DNA of 64,000 bases from Nemania diffusa (GCA_038501195.1 JBBPUQ010000005.1:558001-622000); one strand, 5' to 3'. Positions 44,686 to 57,900 are shown, numbered from the stretch's first letter. Notes: a model not told the origin generated them from the letters alone. Translations and numbers: made by a program.

Positions 44686-47085
44686 TTTGACGGGTGCGTG
44701 AGGAGGGGAGAGAGCGGTGGTGTGGTGTTGTTCGTGGGCTGGTTGTATATCTTGAGCTGGTCGAGGAGCTGGGTGCTTAATCACAATCGGAAGCTAGCGC
44801 GCCGACTTAGGAGGAGTCATTTATGGTAGTACAGGGAGCAGCAAGGGGGACTGTTAGCTGGTCATATGGCTTGCGTTTTTTGGGCATCGCCACCGGCTCT
44901 GGATGTGATGTTTCAAGACGACAGGAAAACAAGGTGCTATGCTACCGTGTGGTTAACCCTCATGATGAGGTGCAGACAACCGGCATGAGTGGATATACTT
45001 GGATAGGATATATTAATATGCCACCTGCAAAAAAAAACAATAAAAACAACATATTTAAAAAGTGGGGTACATTACAAGGTTATATAATCAATATTATTTT
45101 TAAAAATTTATAACTTATAACTTTAAATATTAAATGAAATTTTATTATTTTTATTAAATTTATTAAAATATATAATATAAATTTATTTGTAAAGCTATCT
45201 CGTAGGGTAGCGTGTACTAGGGTGGCATGTGACAGGGTGGCACGTGACCGGGCAGTACGTCTTCAGTAATTGTGCTTTCAGTTTGGATCAGCCTTTAGTA
45301 TTATTAATGAAGCAGCGCCCCGGTCTATCATTACATATCTAGGTCTTGCAGGGCACCCGCCACCTGTTACGTTAGCTACGGGGGGCCACTCCATATATTT
45401 GCCATTCGTCCCTAGGCCTTAGCTTCAATCCATGGACCATGGTCAAGCGTCACAATTATGGATTTCTATCTACCTCGAAGACCAGTGTATTAGAAATCGA
45501 AACACTGATAAATTCGACTCAAGCGTTGGCTTTAGGTACATCAGCAAATCCGGCTACTAAGAACTAGACATAGAGCCAGATTCCTGTCATGGAGTGGGAA
45601 GAACTATAGGTCAGGTACAATACAAGAGGTAGTATAGCTGGTGGTGTAATAGGTATTATGCAAGTCTAAAGCTTGAAGGAGAGAAGAATCTTCTTCGATA
45701 CATGGGCGGGGATGGTATGTACAAGTATGTCAGTAATACTCTAGTAGATCCTAGCCTTAGATTCTACCAATTCCGAACCCCCAACCTCGCGCGTGCGCCT
45801 CTCAACTAATGATAGCTCTCACGATAGTGTGCCGTCCTGCCGTTTAGAGGAGGTATCTGATATCGTAAGAGCGAATCGAGAATCGCTGTAACGGTAACTT
45901 TACGAGACCAGGCGGAATCGTCTCATCCACGCGCCGCTGCCCAATACAGTTTTCTCCACTCACATGGTAAAATATTCTAGTGTCTCCGGGAGAGATTCGA
46001 GGCTGTATACGACAATCGCCGGCAACTAGATCCTACTACGGCTAGGGGGCTGTTTTTGATACAGGTGTAGCTAATTTTAGCTCAAGAACCCAGGTTTCCT
46101 TGTCGCTTGGCTGAGCACCGGGAACCAACCCCAAGATCACGGCGCTGTAACTGTTTTTTTATATCTAGTATCGAGGCTTGCTTCAGCGTTTAAGCAGGCT
46201 CTGATCTAATTTAACTCTTTATTTTATTTAAGCGCTCGCTAAAAATGCAGGGGCTTTGGAGGCGCCAGTGGGCTGCATTTCCACAAACGGCGCAAGCTGA
46301 AGATAAGGCTCAGTCGTTCGCATACAGCACGTAGGCCGGGACAGCCTTCGCTACCAGATACTTAAGAAGCGGGGTAATGCGCCAACAGATGCCTATAGAG
46401 TATACCAGGCTCTATGTTCAACAACCTAATCAGGTTCTCCTGCTATTACTCGATTAAGAAATGGCAAGGGGCGGAAGTTAACATCAATAGTTTCATCATC
46501 AAGAGAGCGAGCGAGCGAGCGAGCTATAGTAGCAAGGGGGAAACTACCTGATCACCTAGATGTCATGATTTCCATCCTCGATACACGAGTATCCAGTTGA
46601 TTGAACTTCTCGACGCTCGCCGTCTTGTGGCGTCGGGAGGCTTTTTGTGTTATGGATTTGATTGGAAGGTTTGGAGAGAATGCAACCCTCAAATGCAAAT
46701 AGCTCGAGACATATTGACTTCATTAGCGCATAGCAAAAGAAAGGAAGATCATGTCTTTCTAGGGCTTACTGGCACGGCCCATAGCGTTTGGTACGAGATG
46801 CCATCACGTTACATGGATGGTAAAAGGTGAACGGAAGTGTGAATATGGCCTGGGGCTGGCTCTAGAAACATATGCAGCTGGACAAATGGGTGTTAGGGGC
46901 TGATAGAGCCTAGCCTTATAAATCATCAAGAGTCCTGCTCAGTCACTGTCTTAAGTATGAATCCAACTTTCCAGCATCATTCTTCATACTCAAGAGCACA
47001 TTGAATCATCTCCACTACTTCTTGACTTCGCCGCTGCTTGGTGTGATTGTATTTGTATTCACTACTGAGGGAACAGACATCGAGT
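44686..47085. other. Gene-free region before the HET gene
   Basis: About 2.4 kb. It includes an isolated AT-only island (about 45025-45195), a run of 15-16-bp imperfect repeats after it, and a (GAGC)n microsatellite near 46507-46525. An ORF at 46597-46830 has no recognisable motif. The last 150 bp are the likely promoter and leader of the HET gene. Confidence 0.5.
45202..45261. repeat. Imperfect 15-16-bp tandem repeat
   Basis: Four consecutive units related to TAGGGTGGCATGTGAC: GTAGGGTAGCGTGTAC, TAGGGTGGCATGTGAC, AGGGTGGCACGTGAC, CGGGCAGTACGTC. The third contains the palindrome CACGTG, the bHLH E-box core. No nearby start codon makes a regulatory role obvious. Confidence 0.6.
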
Positions 47086-50000
47086 ATGGAGATAATACCC
47101 AGTCCTATAGGGATTAAACCCCCTCAAACACTCAAACTCGGAGATAGAGAATTCTGGCTTATGCCAGTCACGGGTGCAACGCAGCAGACTAGGCCTCAAC
47201 GATCAGAGGTACAGCGATTTGACAGCGAGGAATTGAGTAGAGTACCTGAGTATACCTACAAGAAGCTTATAAGCTCTGAAAAGAGGATTCGCCTTCTACA
47301 ACTCCGCAGTGGAAATACCTACGGATCAGAGATATTTTGCGAACTCATTCAAGCGGACTATCAAAACAGTTTCCATGTTCCCACTAGGCTGGATGGCGGA
47401 GAGGGTATGCTGGGGGAGGAGGAGGAGGAGGCGAGGAGCGGTAAAAAGCACGCGGATGCGGCAAGGTCGTTTAATAAAAAAGAGCTCAGCGGCGAGGAGG
47501 AAGTGGACCCAGACCTCATGGAGGAGTTTGAAAAGGTGCAATCAAAGAGGATAGAGTATGAAGCTCTATCATGGTGCTGGGGCCCAGAGCCCGCAGATTA
47601 CGCTGTGAAGATAGAGGAGAAGGGCAAGACATACAAGAAAAGGGTCAGGAGAGAATTGGCGCTGGCATTAAAGTACCTCCGGCTGCCGCATCAGACAAGG
47701 ACACTCTGGATCGACGCTATCTGCATTAATCAGGACGACTTTGAAGAGCGGAACCACCAAGTGCAAATGATGGCGAGAGTGTATACCAGAGCCAAGGAGG
47801 TCTGTATTTGGCTTGGAGAAGATACCGACGAGAGCAAGACAGCTATCGACTTCATTCGCCAGGAAATTATGGAGCTTAAAAACTTTGACACTATATGTTC
47901 TGATAAGCGTTATACAGAAAAGTGGCAGGCACTCATGATGCTGATGCAACGAGACTGGTTCTCGCGGCGCTGGGTGGTTCAGGAGGTCGCCTTAGCCACC
48001 AAAGCTCGCCTCTACTGCGGGCCAGACTCCATACCATGGAAAGAGTTTGCGGTTGCGGTCGAACTGTTCGTAGAAGTCGAAACTGCTTCTCATCGCCTGT
48101 CCGAGATCATGCAGAAAGACGAAAAGTTCCGCCATATTCCGAATTGGTTTGAACATGTGTCAGAACTTGGCGCTAGCCTTCTTGTGCAAGCAACGGGGAG
48201 GGTCTTTCGCGCTCAGAGAACTCCAATGAAGGACGATCCGGCGGAAATATCTGGAGACGAAGATCTCAAGAAGACTGAGGGAGATTCAACGAAGGACAAA
48301 GAACAACTCAAGAAGAAGCTTCTCGGAGCCAAACCAATTGACCCTTTAGATAGGAGAAGCCTACTTAGTCTCGAGTACCTTGTATCGACCATGTTCATTT
48401 TCAAGGCCACCGAGCCGAGAGATGTCGTCTATTCTCTACTAGCTATTGCCAGGGACGCGTCACCTTTTGCGTACAGGTCAAACTTCAAGGACCGGGACGG
48501 ATCATTCTTAACCATATCACTGCTAGATGCTTTTCTCGAGGAGAAGCCTTTCGTCGTCGACTATAACAGACCCTACGCAGACGTCTGCAGAGATTTCGTC
48601 GAGTTTTGTATTCACCGCAAGCATAAACTTGACCCAGTACAAGCTTTAGACATTTTGTGCCGTCCATGGGCGTTGGATCCACACCCTGGAAAGTCCATTC
48701 GAATCAATTTAAACTCCAAGGATTCGGCAGGCAAGAAGCACCGAATCTTTCCAGAAAGAAAGGATCCATGGAAAATGCGCGAAGCAACATACAGCCAGGT
48801 CAAGAACGCCACCCCAACGAGTGAACACATGCAAGGGAAGAAAGCGAAGTTGAAGTGGCAAATAAATTATACAAAAAATCTGGTCAACGACGACCGCACT
48901 ATGGAAGAGTATGTTAACGACACGATTGAGGGAAAATGGAAGGAAAAACATCCTGAATGGAATATACCAGCAGGCTGGGACAACATAAAGTCCAAATACT
49001 TCCCGGGGAAACGAGACAAGAATAAAAACACAGATACAGACGCAGATGACAACGTGGAAAGCATAACCGAAAAGGACGACTTGCACGCAAAGGAGAATAG
49101 GCTGTTACACCTACCTTCGTGGGTGAATCGAGCCTCAAAAGCCCCGTTCACTCTTTATCACCATCCCGGCCAGTCAATATACAAAACAGGCCGAGCGGCA
49201 GCGGATCCACTAGTCGGTCACCCACAAGACGGCCACAGGAACTACAGCGCCGCACAGACAAGACCAATGGATCTCAAGTTTCTGAAATTCAGGAGACGAC
49301 CTCAGCTTGGACATTACAGTCTGTACGTGACGGGATTCGAATTGGACGAGGTCGACATAGTGAAAGATGCTTCCCAGGGAGGTAACATACCCAAGGCATG
49401 GCTTGACTTGGCAGGGTGGGAGGTTCCATATTCTGTTGATCCACCGGACCAATTTTGGAGAACCCTTGTAGGAGACAGGGGCCGCGATAATCGTAACCCC
49501 CCCTATTATTACGCAAGAGCTTGCAAAGAGTCCGTACATAAAGGTGGAATAGCCAGCAACAGCGTGAACACCTCGTCTCTGATTGATCATGAGCGGAATT
49601 CTATTGTCGCTGAGTACTGCAGGCGAGTTCAGTCTGTCATCTGGGGCCGCCGCCTCTTCAAGACTACTCGTGGCACGCTAGGACTCGCCCCTGACAGCGT
49701 ACAAAAGGGTGACAAAGTCTGTATTCTGTACGGCTGCACAGTTCCGGTAATCCTCCGGATGCATAAGAAGGTGGGAAAAGATATGGAGAACGAGGCCTTG
49801 GAAGACAGAGTTGAACATCTTAAGGCTCTCATTCAAAAATGGGAGCAGAATTGCGTGCGTAAAGCCACTTATGCGCCCAAACGGAAGCAATACGAAGAAA
49901 AGGGGGGGTGGGACGAGATGATGGAAGCGAAAGCCATGGCGGAGGGGGCACTTAAACACAACATGAGAAATTCAAAAAATGCACAAGAGGAGGGCTCGGG

Positions 50001-50403
50001 GGGTTGTTCGGGTGACTCTAGTCACTCGCAGGAAACGCCCTTAGAAACTATAGAAAGCGGCGACGAGGAGGACGACGAAACTCGCGAGCTCCAAGAAGAC
50101 AAGAGCAAGGGCAAGGATTTAGGACTCGATGAGCAACGTGCCATAAATGGACTTGGACAAAGTCAAGGGGAGGAAAAAGTAAACGGGAGACATAAGGAAG
50201 GAACGCATTCTCCCCCAGGACCTCAACAACTAGAAAGAAAGATGACAGCTTTTCAGAAAAACAAACAAAAGGCCGAAGAGGAGAGCCCTGAATGTTACTA
50301 CGATTTCATCGGGGAAAGCTATGTGCATGGAATGATGGACGGCGAGGCTTTGCGGAAGAAATTCTACATGGACATTGCAGATCGCGTGTTTGAACTGAGA
50401 TGA
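47086..50403 (+). CDS. HET-domain (heterokaryon incompatibility) protein
   Basis: Intronless, 1105 aa. The start is the first ATG; the frame upstream opens with TTG. The HET domain lies at about residues 157-320, with all three family blocks: YEALSWCWG; LWIDAICINQDDFEERNHQV followed by RVYTRAKEVCIWLG; and RDWFSRRWVVQEVALA. A run of Glu and an acidic linker (about 110-150) separates the N-terminus from the domain. The C-terminal half has the usual HET-protein end: LFKTTRGTLGLAPDSVQKGD, VCILYGCTVPVILR and, after a long charged insert, FIGESYVHGMMDGEAL. The middle holds extended Lys/Glu/Asp-rich regions, making it longer than typical (600-800 aa). Such proteins trigger cell death on non-self recognition in fungi; the partner here is unknown. 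It lies 640 bp from the AT isochore. Confidence 0.92.
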   Translation: MEIIPSPIGIKPPQTLKLGDREFWLMPVTGATQQTRPQRSEVQRFDSEELSRVPEYTYKKLISSEKRIRLLQLRSGNTYGSEIFCELIQADYQNSFHVPTRLDGGEGMLGEEEEEARSGKKHADAARSFNKKELSGEEEVDPDLMEEFEKVQSKRIEYEALSWCWGPEPADYAVKIEEKGKTYKKRVRRELALALKYLRLPHQTRTLWIDAICINQDDFEERNHQVQMMARVYTRAKEVCIWLGEDTDESKTAIDFIRQEIMELKNFDTICSDKRYTEKWQALMMLMQRDWFSRRWVVQEVALATKARLYCGPDSIPWKEFAVAVELFVEVETASHRLSEIMQKDEKFRHIPNWFEHVSELGASLLVQATGRVFRAQRTPMKDDPAEISGDEDLKKTEGDSTKDKEQLKKKLLGAKPIDPLDRRSLLSLEYLVSTMFIFKATEPRDVVYSLLAIARDASPFAYRSNFKDRDGSFLTISLLDAFLEEKPFVVDYNRPYADVCRDFVEFCIHRKHKLDPVQALDILCRPWALDPHPGKSIRINLNSKDSAGKKHRIFPERKDPWKMREATYSQVKNATPTSEHMQGKKAKLKWQINYTKNLVNDDRTMEEYVNDTIEGKWKEKHPEWNIPAGWDNIKSKYFPGKRDKNKNTDTDADDNVESITEKDDLHAKENRLLHLPSWVNRASKAPFTLYHHPGQSIYKTGRAAADPLVGHPQDGHRNYSAAQTRPMDLKFLKFRRRPQLGHYSLYVTGFELDEVDIVKDASQGGNIPKAWLDLAGWEVPYSVDPPDQFWRTLVGDRGRDNRNPPYYYARACKESVHKGGIASNSVNTSSLIDHERNSIVAEYCRRVQSVIWGRRLFKTTRGTLGLAPDSVQKGDKVCILYGCTVPVILRMHKKVGKDMENEALEDRVEHLKALIQKWEQNCVRKATYAPKRKQYEEKGGWDEMMEAKAMAEGALKHNMRNSKNAQEEGSGGCSGDSSHSQETPLETIESGDEEDDETRELQEDKSKGKDLGLDEQRAINGLGQSQGEEKVNGRHKEGTHSPPGPQQLERKMTAFQKNKQKAEEESPECYYDFIGESYVHGMMDGEALRKKFYMDIADRVFELR

Positions 50404-51037
50404 TCGGAGGGACATGCGTAAGGCATTCACGGTTGGACTTCGTTATATGTTTCGGTTTTGTTAGTCTGTCTTGTACTTCGTAGTGAGCAGGTACCTCTGG
50501 ACTGATACAGGCTGGGCTTCTTTTTGTAAAACACCTATGTAGTCTGGCGATCGCCAGTTTAGTTTGATCCAGACTGTACTGATCCTATAATATAATATTT
50601 TTCTTATTTGATGTAGATAGACACTGCGAGTAAGCCTCTGCAGCTTATCTAGATGCAACGTGCAAGAAATATAGCGATATTTCTACGTAATCCGAGCTGA
50701 AGAGCTCGTATGTGGTATAACCAAACGCGCCACCAGAGGAAAATAGAAGAATAAAGCAAGTATAAATAGCGAGGAAATTCCACTGGTGCAAGCTTTTGCA
50801 AGGATTTATAATTTCTACTACGCAGAGAACATAATTCGGCACTCTTGCTACTCAAGTTACGGCTACGTATTTAGCTAGTCTAGCAGGACTTGGTTACCTT
50901 TATCAAATCCGCCTTAATTAACCTGATTAATTTAACTGACCAAACTAACCTAATTACAACTGAGTGGACTTAACTGATTTAATATATAGACTGAAGTTGT
51001 ACTAAGTACAAGATAATTAGTGGGGCAAAACATAATG
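50404..51037. other. Transition from HET gene to AT isochore
   Basis: The 3' flank of the HET gene; base composition falls steadily towards the isochore. No supported ORF. Short CTGATTTAACTGACC-like strings (about 50918-50985) recall the units in the fold-back element but are irregular. Confidence 0.5.
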
Positions 51038-51940
51038 TGACAGTATAAGTGGGTCTAGTGGGGCGAGCTTAAAAAGTCGGGTTATAAAATCTATTTAAGT
51101 AAGTTTATTTAATAAAAAAGCTTAAAAAAAAGCTTTTGCAAAAGCTTTTTTACTATTTACAATATTATTTGTTAAAATTACTATTTATTACAAGTATTTA
51201 CTATTACAAACAAACAAAAGCAATTATAAAATTAAAGCTTAAAAACAAAATATTAAGCTTAATTTTAATATTTATTAAAAATATATATATATATATAAAG
51301 CTTAAAAATCAAAAAACTAAAATAATTAAAATATTTAGCAAGTTTTATTTTAATATATTTTTTAAAATTGTTTTAGTTATATTAATTTAATTTTATTTGC
51401 TAAATTTAATTATATTTTTATATATAATAGTTATAAATTTAGTTTATTTATTAAACTAATATTTTTTTAATAAATAATTTTAATTTTTATTATTATAAAA
51501 GTTTTTATTTTATTTTTTTTTTATATTATTTTATAAATTATTACTTATTTATTATATATAAAAGTATAATTAAGCTTAGCAAATAAAATTAAATCAATAT
51601 AATTAAAACAATTTTAAAAAATATATTAAAGTAAAGTTTGCTAAATATTTTAGTTATTTTAACTTTTTAATTTTTAAACTTTATATATATATATATATTT
51701 TTAGTAAATATTAAAATTAAGCTTGATGTTTTGTTTTTAAGCTTTGATTTTATAATTGCTTTTGTTTGTTTATAATAATAAGTGTTTATAATAAATAGTA
51801 ATTTTAACAAATAATATTATAAGCAGTAAAAAAGTTTTTATAAAAGCTTTTTTTTAAGCTTTTTATTAAATAAGCTTATTTAAGTAAATTTTATAATCTA
51901 ATTTTTTAAACTTGTTTTATTAAACTTATTTATATTGTTA
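51038..51940. mobile_element. Element with about 400-bp terminal inverted arms (non-autonomous)
   Basis: The left end reads TGACAGTATAAGTGGG and the left arm runs to about 51430. The right arm (about 51545-51940) is its inverted copy, ending TTATTTATATTGTTA, the same end after C-to-T change. Inside the arms, AAGCTTAAAAAAAAGCTTTT and the (TA)n block before AAAGCTTAAAAAT are found in both. The outer left arm keeps GC-rich sequence (GTGGGGCGAGC), but the right arm has lost nearly all G and C. The only ORF (51136-51390) is low-complexity Lys/Ile/Leu and is not a gene. The exact outer base is uncertain by a few nucleotides. Confidence 0.75.
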
Positions 51941-52367
51941 TATATTTTTTAGCTAAGCTGTTTTAAGCTGCTTAGTTATTTTTTTTTTATATATTAATAA
52001 AAGAAATAAATAGTGATTTTTTTAATTTTATATCTTAAAATTTTTATAAAAATATATTTTAAACAATTTTAATAGTTTTATATATTTTAAATAGTTAATT
52101 TTTGTAAAAAAAAAGCTAAAAATATATTTTTTTTAATATATTGTTATACTAGCGCGCTTTTTATGCTTTAATTGCAAAGCTATTAAATAATGAAATTATA
52201 TTTATATATATTTACTAATTGCGATTTTATTGCTTAATTAAATATATAGTATATTTAGCAATTTTGAATTAGCAGTTACAAAAAAAATGCGTTTTTTTTT
52301 TATATATAAAATAAATTCGCTTTTAATACTTTAATACTTTTAATATAAATTGATCGCTTTGTAATTT

Positions 52368-52404
<37 letters not shown>

Positions 52405-52481
52405 CTATTTCTTTAGATCTATAAATATATTTTTAAAATCGCTTAATTGTTGTACGCTTAATTAACTAATAAAATAGCTAG

Positions 52482-52516
<35 letters not shown>

Positions 52517-54949
52517 TTTACTTATAAATCGCAATTTTCAAACTTTTTTTTTATACAAACAAATTTAAAATTAATTTATAGTCGCAAATATTGTTACTAT
52601 TATTAATATATATTTTATAAAGCTTTTAAATCAGTTATAAAAGTTTTTATATTAATTAAAGCTTTAAACAATATTATTTTGCTGTAGCGTTTTAATATAG
52701 TAAGTAATTTTTTAGTTTTGTATTATAAAATATTAGTTATATACTAATGCTTTTAAAAAGTAGTTTTATTTTTTTTTGCTGCTATTTTTAGCTTGCTTTT
52801 AAAATTTTCTTTTTGTAGTTTTTTTTTTTGAAAAAAAAAAAAAAAAAAAAAAAAACACACTTAAGCGCTTTTTTTTTTTTTTACTTTTAGTTTTAGCTAA
52901 TAATTGTTAAAATCTTTTATACTGTTGTTATAAGCGCTATTATTTGCTTTGCTACTTGTACTTTTTGCGCTTTTACTACTGCTGCTAATAATAACAATAA
53001 CTTTTTCGCTTTTTTTTCTTTAGTTTGTTGCTTTAAGCTTTATAATCTGCTAAATATTTATTTATACTTATGTTTTAATAAGCATTATTATTTATGTTTT
53101 ATTTAAAAAAAAAAATATATAGTTTTTTGCTGTTGCTATATAAGCGTTGTTTTTATTAAGCATAGAAATAATATATGCTTTAGTATAACTAGCTATAGCT
53201 AGTATTATTACAAGTACTTTTTAAAACATATATATATATTTGTGTAAGTTTTTTTTATATTTTTATATATATTTAAAATATTATATTAACAAGTATAAAT
53301 ATAGCTTAAATTATATAGTGCTATTTGTTTGCTGCTTAATAGCAGCTATTTAATTTAAAGCTTTTTAAACTGTAAATTTTACTTTAATATTTTTTAAAAT
53401 TGTTATAACAATTTTTAATTAATAATTTTTATATAAAAACTTTTTTGTTTTTACAATATTTTTTAAGTTGCTTTTAAAATAAACAAAAAAAAGTTCGCTG
53501 CTACTGCTTTTTTATTGCTTATATTTATGTTTACTTTTTATACTTTTTGCTAAAACGTTTGTATATTTAAGCTTTTGCTTGCTTTTTATATCTTAACTAC
53601 TTTTTTTGGCCGTTTTACCCTTTTTTTTTTTAGCACTGCTAATGCCTCTGCTATTAACAACTTTTTCGCTTATATTATTAGCGCAACTGATGTTTTGTTA
53701 TATAGTTATATTATATATTTTTATGCTTTTTTTTTTTTGTATTTTATACATTTTTTTTAAAACTTTTAATAAATAAAAGTTAATATTTTTAATGTTTAGT
53801 AAACTTAAAAAGTAAAATAATAAAAGTAATAAATAAAAGTTGATATAACTTATTTTAACTTTGCTTTTTTTTTTTGTTTTTAGTTGTTTTAATTGTTATA
53901 AATTAATAAATAATTAAAAAGTTTTTTTTGTTTACTTTTTAAGCTTATATTATAAATGTAACTTATATTTTTAAAGTTAATAAAAGTTTAAAAATATTCA
54001 AATTAAGCTTATAATAAATTTTTAGTTAATTTATTAGTAAATATTTAGTTAATAAAAAAATATATTACTTTAAAGCTTTTTTTAAAGTATTTTTAATATA
54101 GCTATATATTTTATATATTTATATATTTAAACTTAGTATTTATTTTTTTGTTTTTATTTATTACTAATTTAATTGTTTATATATTATTTAAATAAATTGT
54201 TTATATTTTATTTAATTTTAAAGTAAAATTACAAAATAGCTTTTTAAAAGCTATTGTTTTTTTTATAGTAAACTTAATTATATTTACTTTTATTTTTATA
54301 ATAAAAGTAAATATAATATTTTAACAAATAGCTTTTTATAAAATTATATTTTTAAATAATAACATAATATATTTATATAAAAAGTAACAAATTTTATAGT
54401 TATTTATAAATAAAGCATTTTTTGTTATTAAAAAAGCTTAAACTTTATAGTTTTATATTTTATATATAATTTTAAAAAAACATGTTATATATAAATATCA
54501 AATTATTTAGCAAATAATTTTATAGTATATAAGGCTAAAATTAATCAAAAACTTTAAAAATTGTACTACTATATATATAATATTTAGTTTTAAAAATACT
54601 GCTATATATAAAATTAATTTAATTAGTTTTTAATATAACTTAATTTCTGCTTTTGTTATATTTTTTAAATATTTTTTAAGTTTTTTTATTAAAAGTAGCG
54701 TTATAAAAATCTAACTTTAGTTGTTAAATTTATAGCATGTTATAATTTTGTTAATATATTTGTTATATATTAATATAATTGTTTTTTAAAAGCAGTTTTA
54801 AATTACTTTAATTTTTAAAAACTAAATAATATTACTTTAATTTTTAAGTTTATAAGCTTTTTTAATATTTAAAATAATTTCTTTTGCTTTTTTTTTATAA
54901 ATTTTATAATATAAAACTAAAAAGTTGTTTATATAAAATATAATAAATA

Positions 54950-57900
54950 TTATATACTTTAAAATATAAAACAAATAAAGCTTTTTTTTTAAAGCTATTA
55001 TTTTATTAGCTTTAAATATTTTAACAAATTTTTTATATTATAATAATAAAAAGTTTTTTAAATTATATAACATTTTATTAAGTTTATTAATTAAATTATT
55101 TTAACTAAAACTTTTTAAAAGTTATATATTTATAAAAACTTTATTAGTTTTTAATACATTAAAAAATACTTTAATTATATCAAACTATTTAATTTTAAAA
55201 TTAAAAGTTGCTGTTAATGTTATTATAAGCTTAAATATTTTAGCTATAAATATAGTTATATAAGTTAACTAAAATATGTTTTTTTTTTAAAAGTTACTTT
55301 TAATAATTAAATATACTTTATATATATTTAAAAAACTATTTTTGTTAAATTTATATATAAATATTTATTTTAGTAAAAATAAATTGTTTTTTATATTTTA
55401 TATAGAAATAATTTCAAATGTTTTATTATTTTTTAGCTATTTATATTTATTATAAACATTAGTTTTAAATAGTTTATTAACTAAATACTTAAAAAGATTT
55501 TTTTAGCTTTTAAATAGTAGTTTTAAAAAATCGTTTTTATAAATATAAAGCTTTTAAAGTATTATATTTAAATATATAGCTTTTTTTTAACTTATTACTA
55601 CTGCAAATATTGCATATAATATTTTGTGCTTTTAGTTTTTTTGATATAAAGCTTTTAGCTAATCAAATATAAAAGTTTTTAAAAAAAATTGTTAAAAGTT
55701 ATTTTTTAAAAAATATATTTTGTTTTTTTTATAAAATATAGTTGTAAAAATCGCATAACTTTTACTGTTATTTTTTAGCTTTTTAAATGCTATTTTTTAA
55801 ATATATTTATTTATATATAAAACTAATAAGTTTATTTTATATATATATTTATATTTTATTTAAAACAATTTATTTAATATTTTAAGTATAGTTTAATATT
55901 TATATTATTACAAACTTTTATTTAATTTGTTTTTAATATTTTGTACATTAATTTAAAAAGTTTAAAACATTTTATTTTTTAAAAATATTGTTATTTTATT
56001 TTAAATTATTTTTTTAAGTTTTGTTTTTATATTGTTTTATTGCTTTTTAAGTTCAAACATTTGTTAAAAAGTCAAAAGTTTTTGCAGCTAAAGCATATAA
56101 CTTTTGCTAAGTTTTTTAGCTAGTTTTATTATAGCTATATTTACTTTTAAGTTTTGTTTTTTTAAATAAACGCTAAAAAATTTATTAGTAAATTAAGCGC
56201 TATTATTATAGTTATTTAAAGTGTTTTTGTTTACTTTTTAACTTATTATTACTATAAACTTTTATATATTTTAAATTTTTAAAATTGTAATATTTTCAAA
56301 CTTATTTAATTTGATTTTGTTTATTTATGCTTTTGAGATTTTAATTTTAAAGCGTTTTTGTTTTTTATTATAAAAAATCTTTTTATTAAACTCGACATTT
56401 TTTGTTAAAATTACTTTTTGCAAATATAAAATTTAAATTTTATATAAATTATTTGCTATATATTTTACTAAATATTTAATATGCACTTTTAGCTTTATTT
56501 TAAAAGCTTAATAGTTATAACTAGCTTTTTTATTTTTATTTAAAAAATAAGCTCTATATTTATATACAAAAATCCAACTTTAATTTAACTTAAAATTAGT
56601 TTTTAACTTTTTTTTTATTTTAAATATATATTATTTAAAATATTAGTTAAACTATAATTTAAATATTTTATAAAATATATAAAAATTGTTTTTTTTTAAA
56701 GAACTAATATTATATAGTTAAACTGCTACTTAAACTGCTTTTAACTAAAAAAAGCTTAAAAGCTCAGCTTTTAAAAACATTTTAATTAATTTTTTAATTA
56801 TTTTTTTATTTATTTTTTTACTGCTTTTTACTAGTTTTTTAGTATAGCTTAATAAAAGTTCTAAGTTGATTTTTTTTTTTTTAGCTTAAAGTTTATAACA
56901 TATAGCTTTTTAAATAACAATAACTGCTTTTTTGTTATTATTTTTTAGTTTTATTATAAAAAACTTAAATTGTTATATTATTTAATGTTTAAACTTTTTT
57001 ATTTGTTTAAATATAAAGTTTTGTTCTTTGTTTTTAAAAAAGTAAAATTAAATTGCGCTGCTAAATTTATTTTTAAATATTAATATCTACTATAATTTAT
57101 TAAACCTTTTTAAATAATTAAACAAATTTCAAAAAACTTTATAAAAAAGTTTTGCTGATATTTTTTCAAAAGTTTATTTAAAAATTTTTTATAAAGCATA
57201 TATTTTTATATAGTTTTTACATTTAAGTTATAAAATCTTATTAATTTTTATATTTTTTATATTATATATTAGCGCTTTAAACAGCTTAAGTTTTAAATAT
57301 TTTAACTTTAAATATTATAAATACTTAAAGTTTTTTTTTAGTTTTAAAAAATCTTTAAAAAGTTAATATAAAAAAACTTGTTTTATTTGTATTAAAGTTA
57401 TTAAAAGCTTTGCTGTATTTACAAAAACTTTTATTAAAATATATATTATATTTATTACAAAAAATCAATTTAAATAAATAAAAAATAAGTTGTATTAAAA
57501 AAACACTAAGTTATAATATTTTAAAAGTTTTGTAACTATATCGCTTTTTTTAAGTTTGCTAAATTTTAATATATAATTTAATTTACAATATTATATTTCT
57601 GTTTTTTAAAAGCAAGCTTTAAAAATTAAGTTTATATAAAATTTTTTTATAAATGCTACTTTAGTAAATATTAAATCAACCGATTTTTTTTTATTTTTTT
57701 TTAAAAGTGTATTTTTTATAATCTAAGTTTTTGTTTTTAAAATTAAAAATTAAAAAGTGCTAATATTTATTACCGCTTTTTTTTTAGCAATTTTAAAAGA
57801 TTTTTTTTTTAAAAGCAATTTGTTATTTATAAAATAAAAAACACTATAGTTATTTAATAGTATGTTATTAAATAAAAAGTATAGCTTTTAAACTTTAGTT

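Noticed and set aside
44141..44701. Plus-strand ORFs with Val and Ala runs in the GC-rich block at 44 kb
   Set aside because: They are shadows of trinucleotide repeats of the minus-strand gene and have no ordered segments.
45770..45810. A-box-like TAGTTGAGAGG with GGGTTCGG on the minus strand
   Set aside because: The B-box match is poor and no cloverleaf forms; weaker than the 12.8-kb candidate.
51136..51390. ORF of Lys, Ile and Leu in the isochore (and its relative at 59451-59663)
   Set aside because: It lies inside the inverted arm of a non-coding element and is a composition effect.
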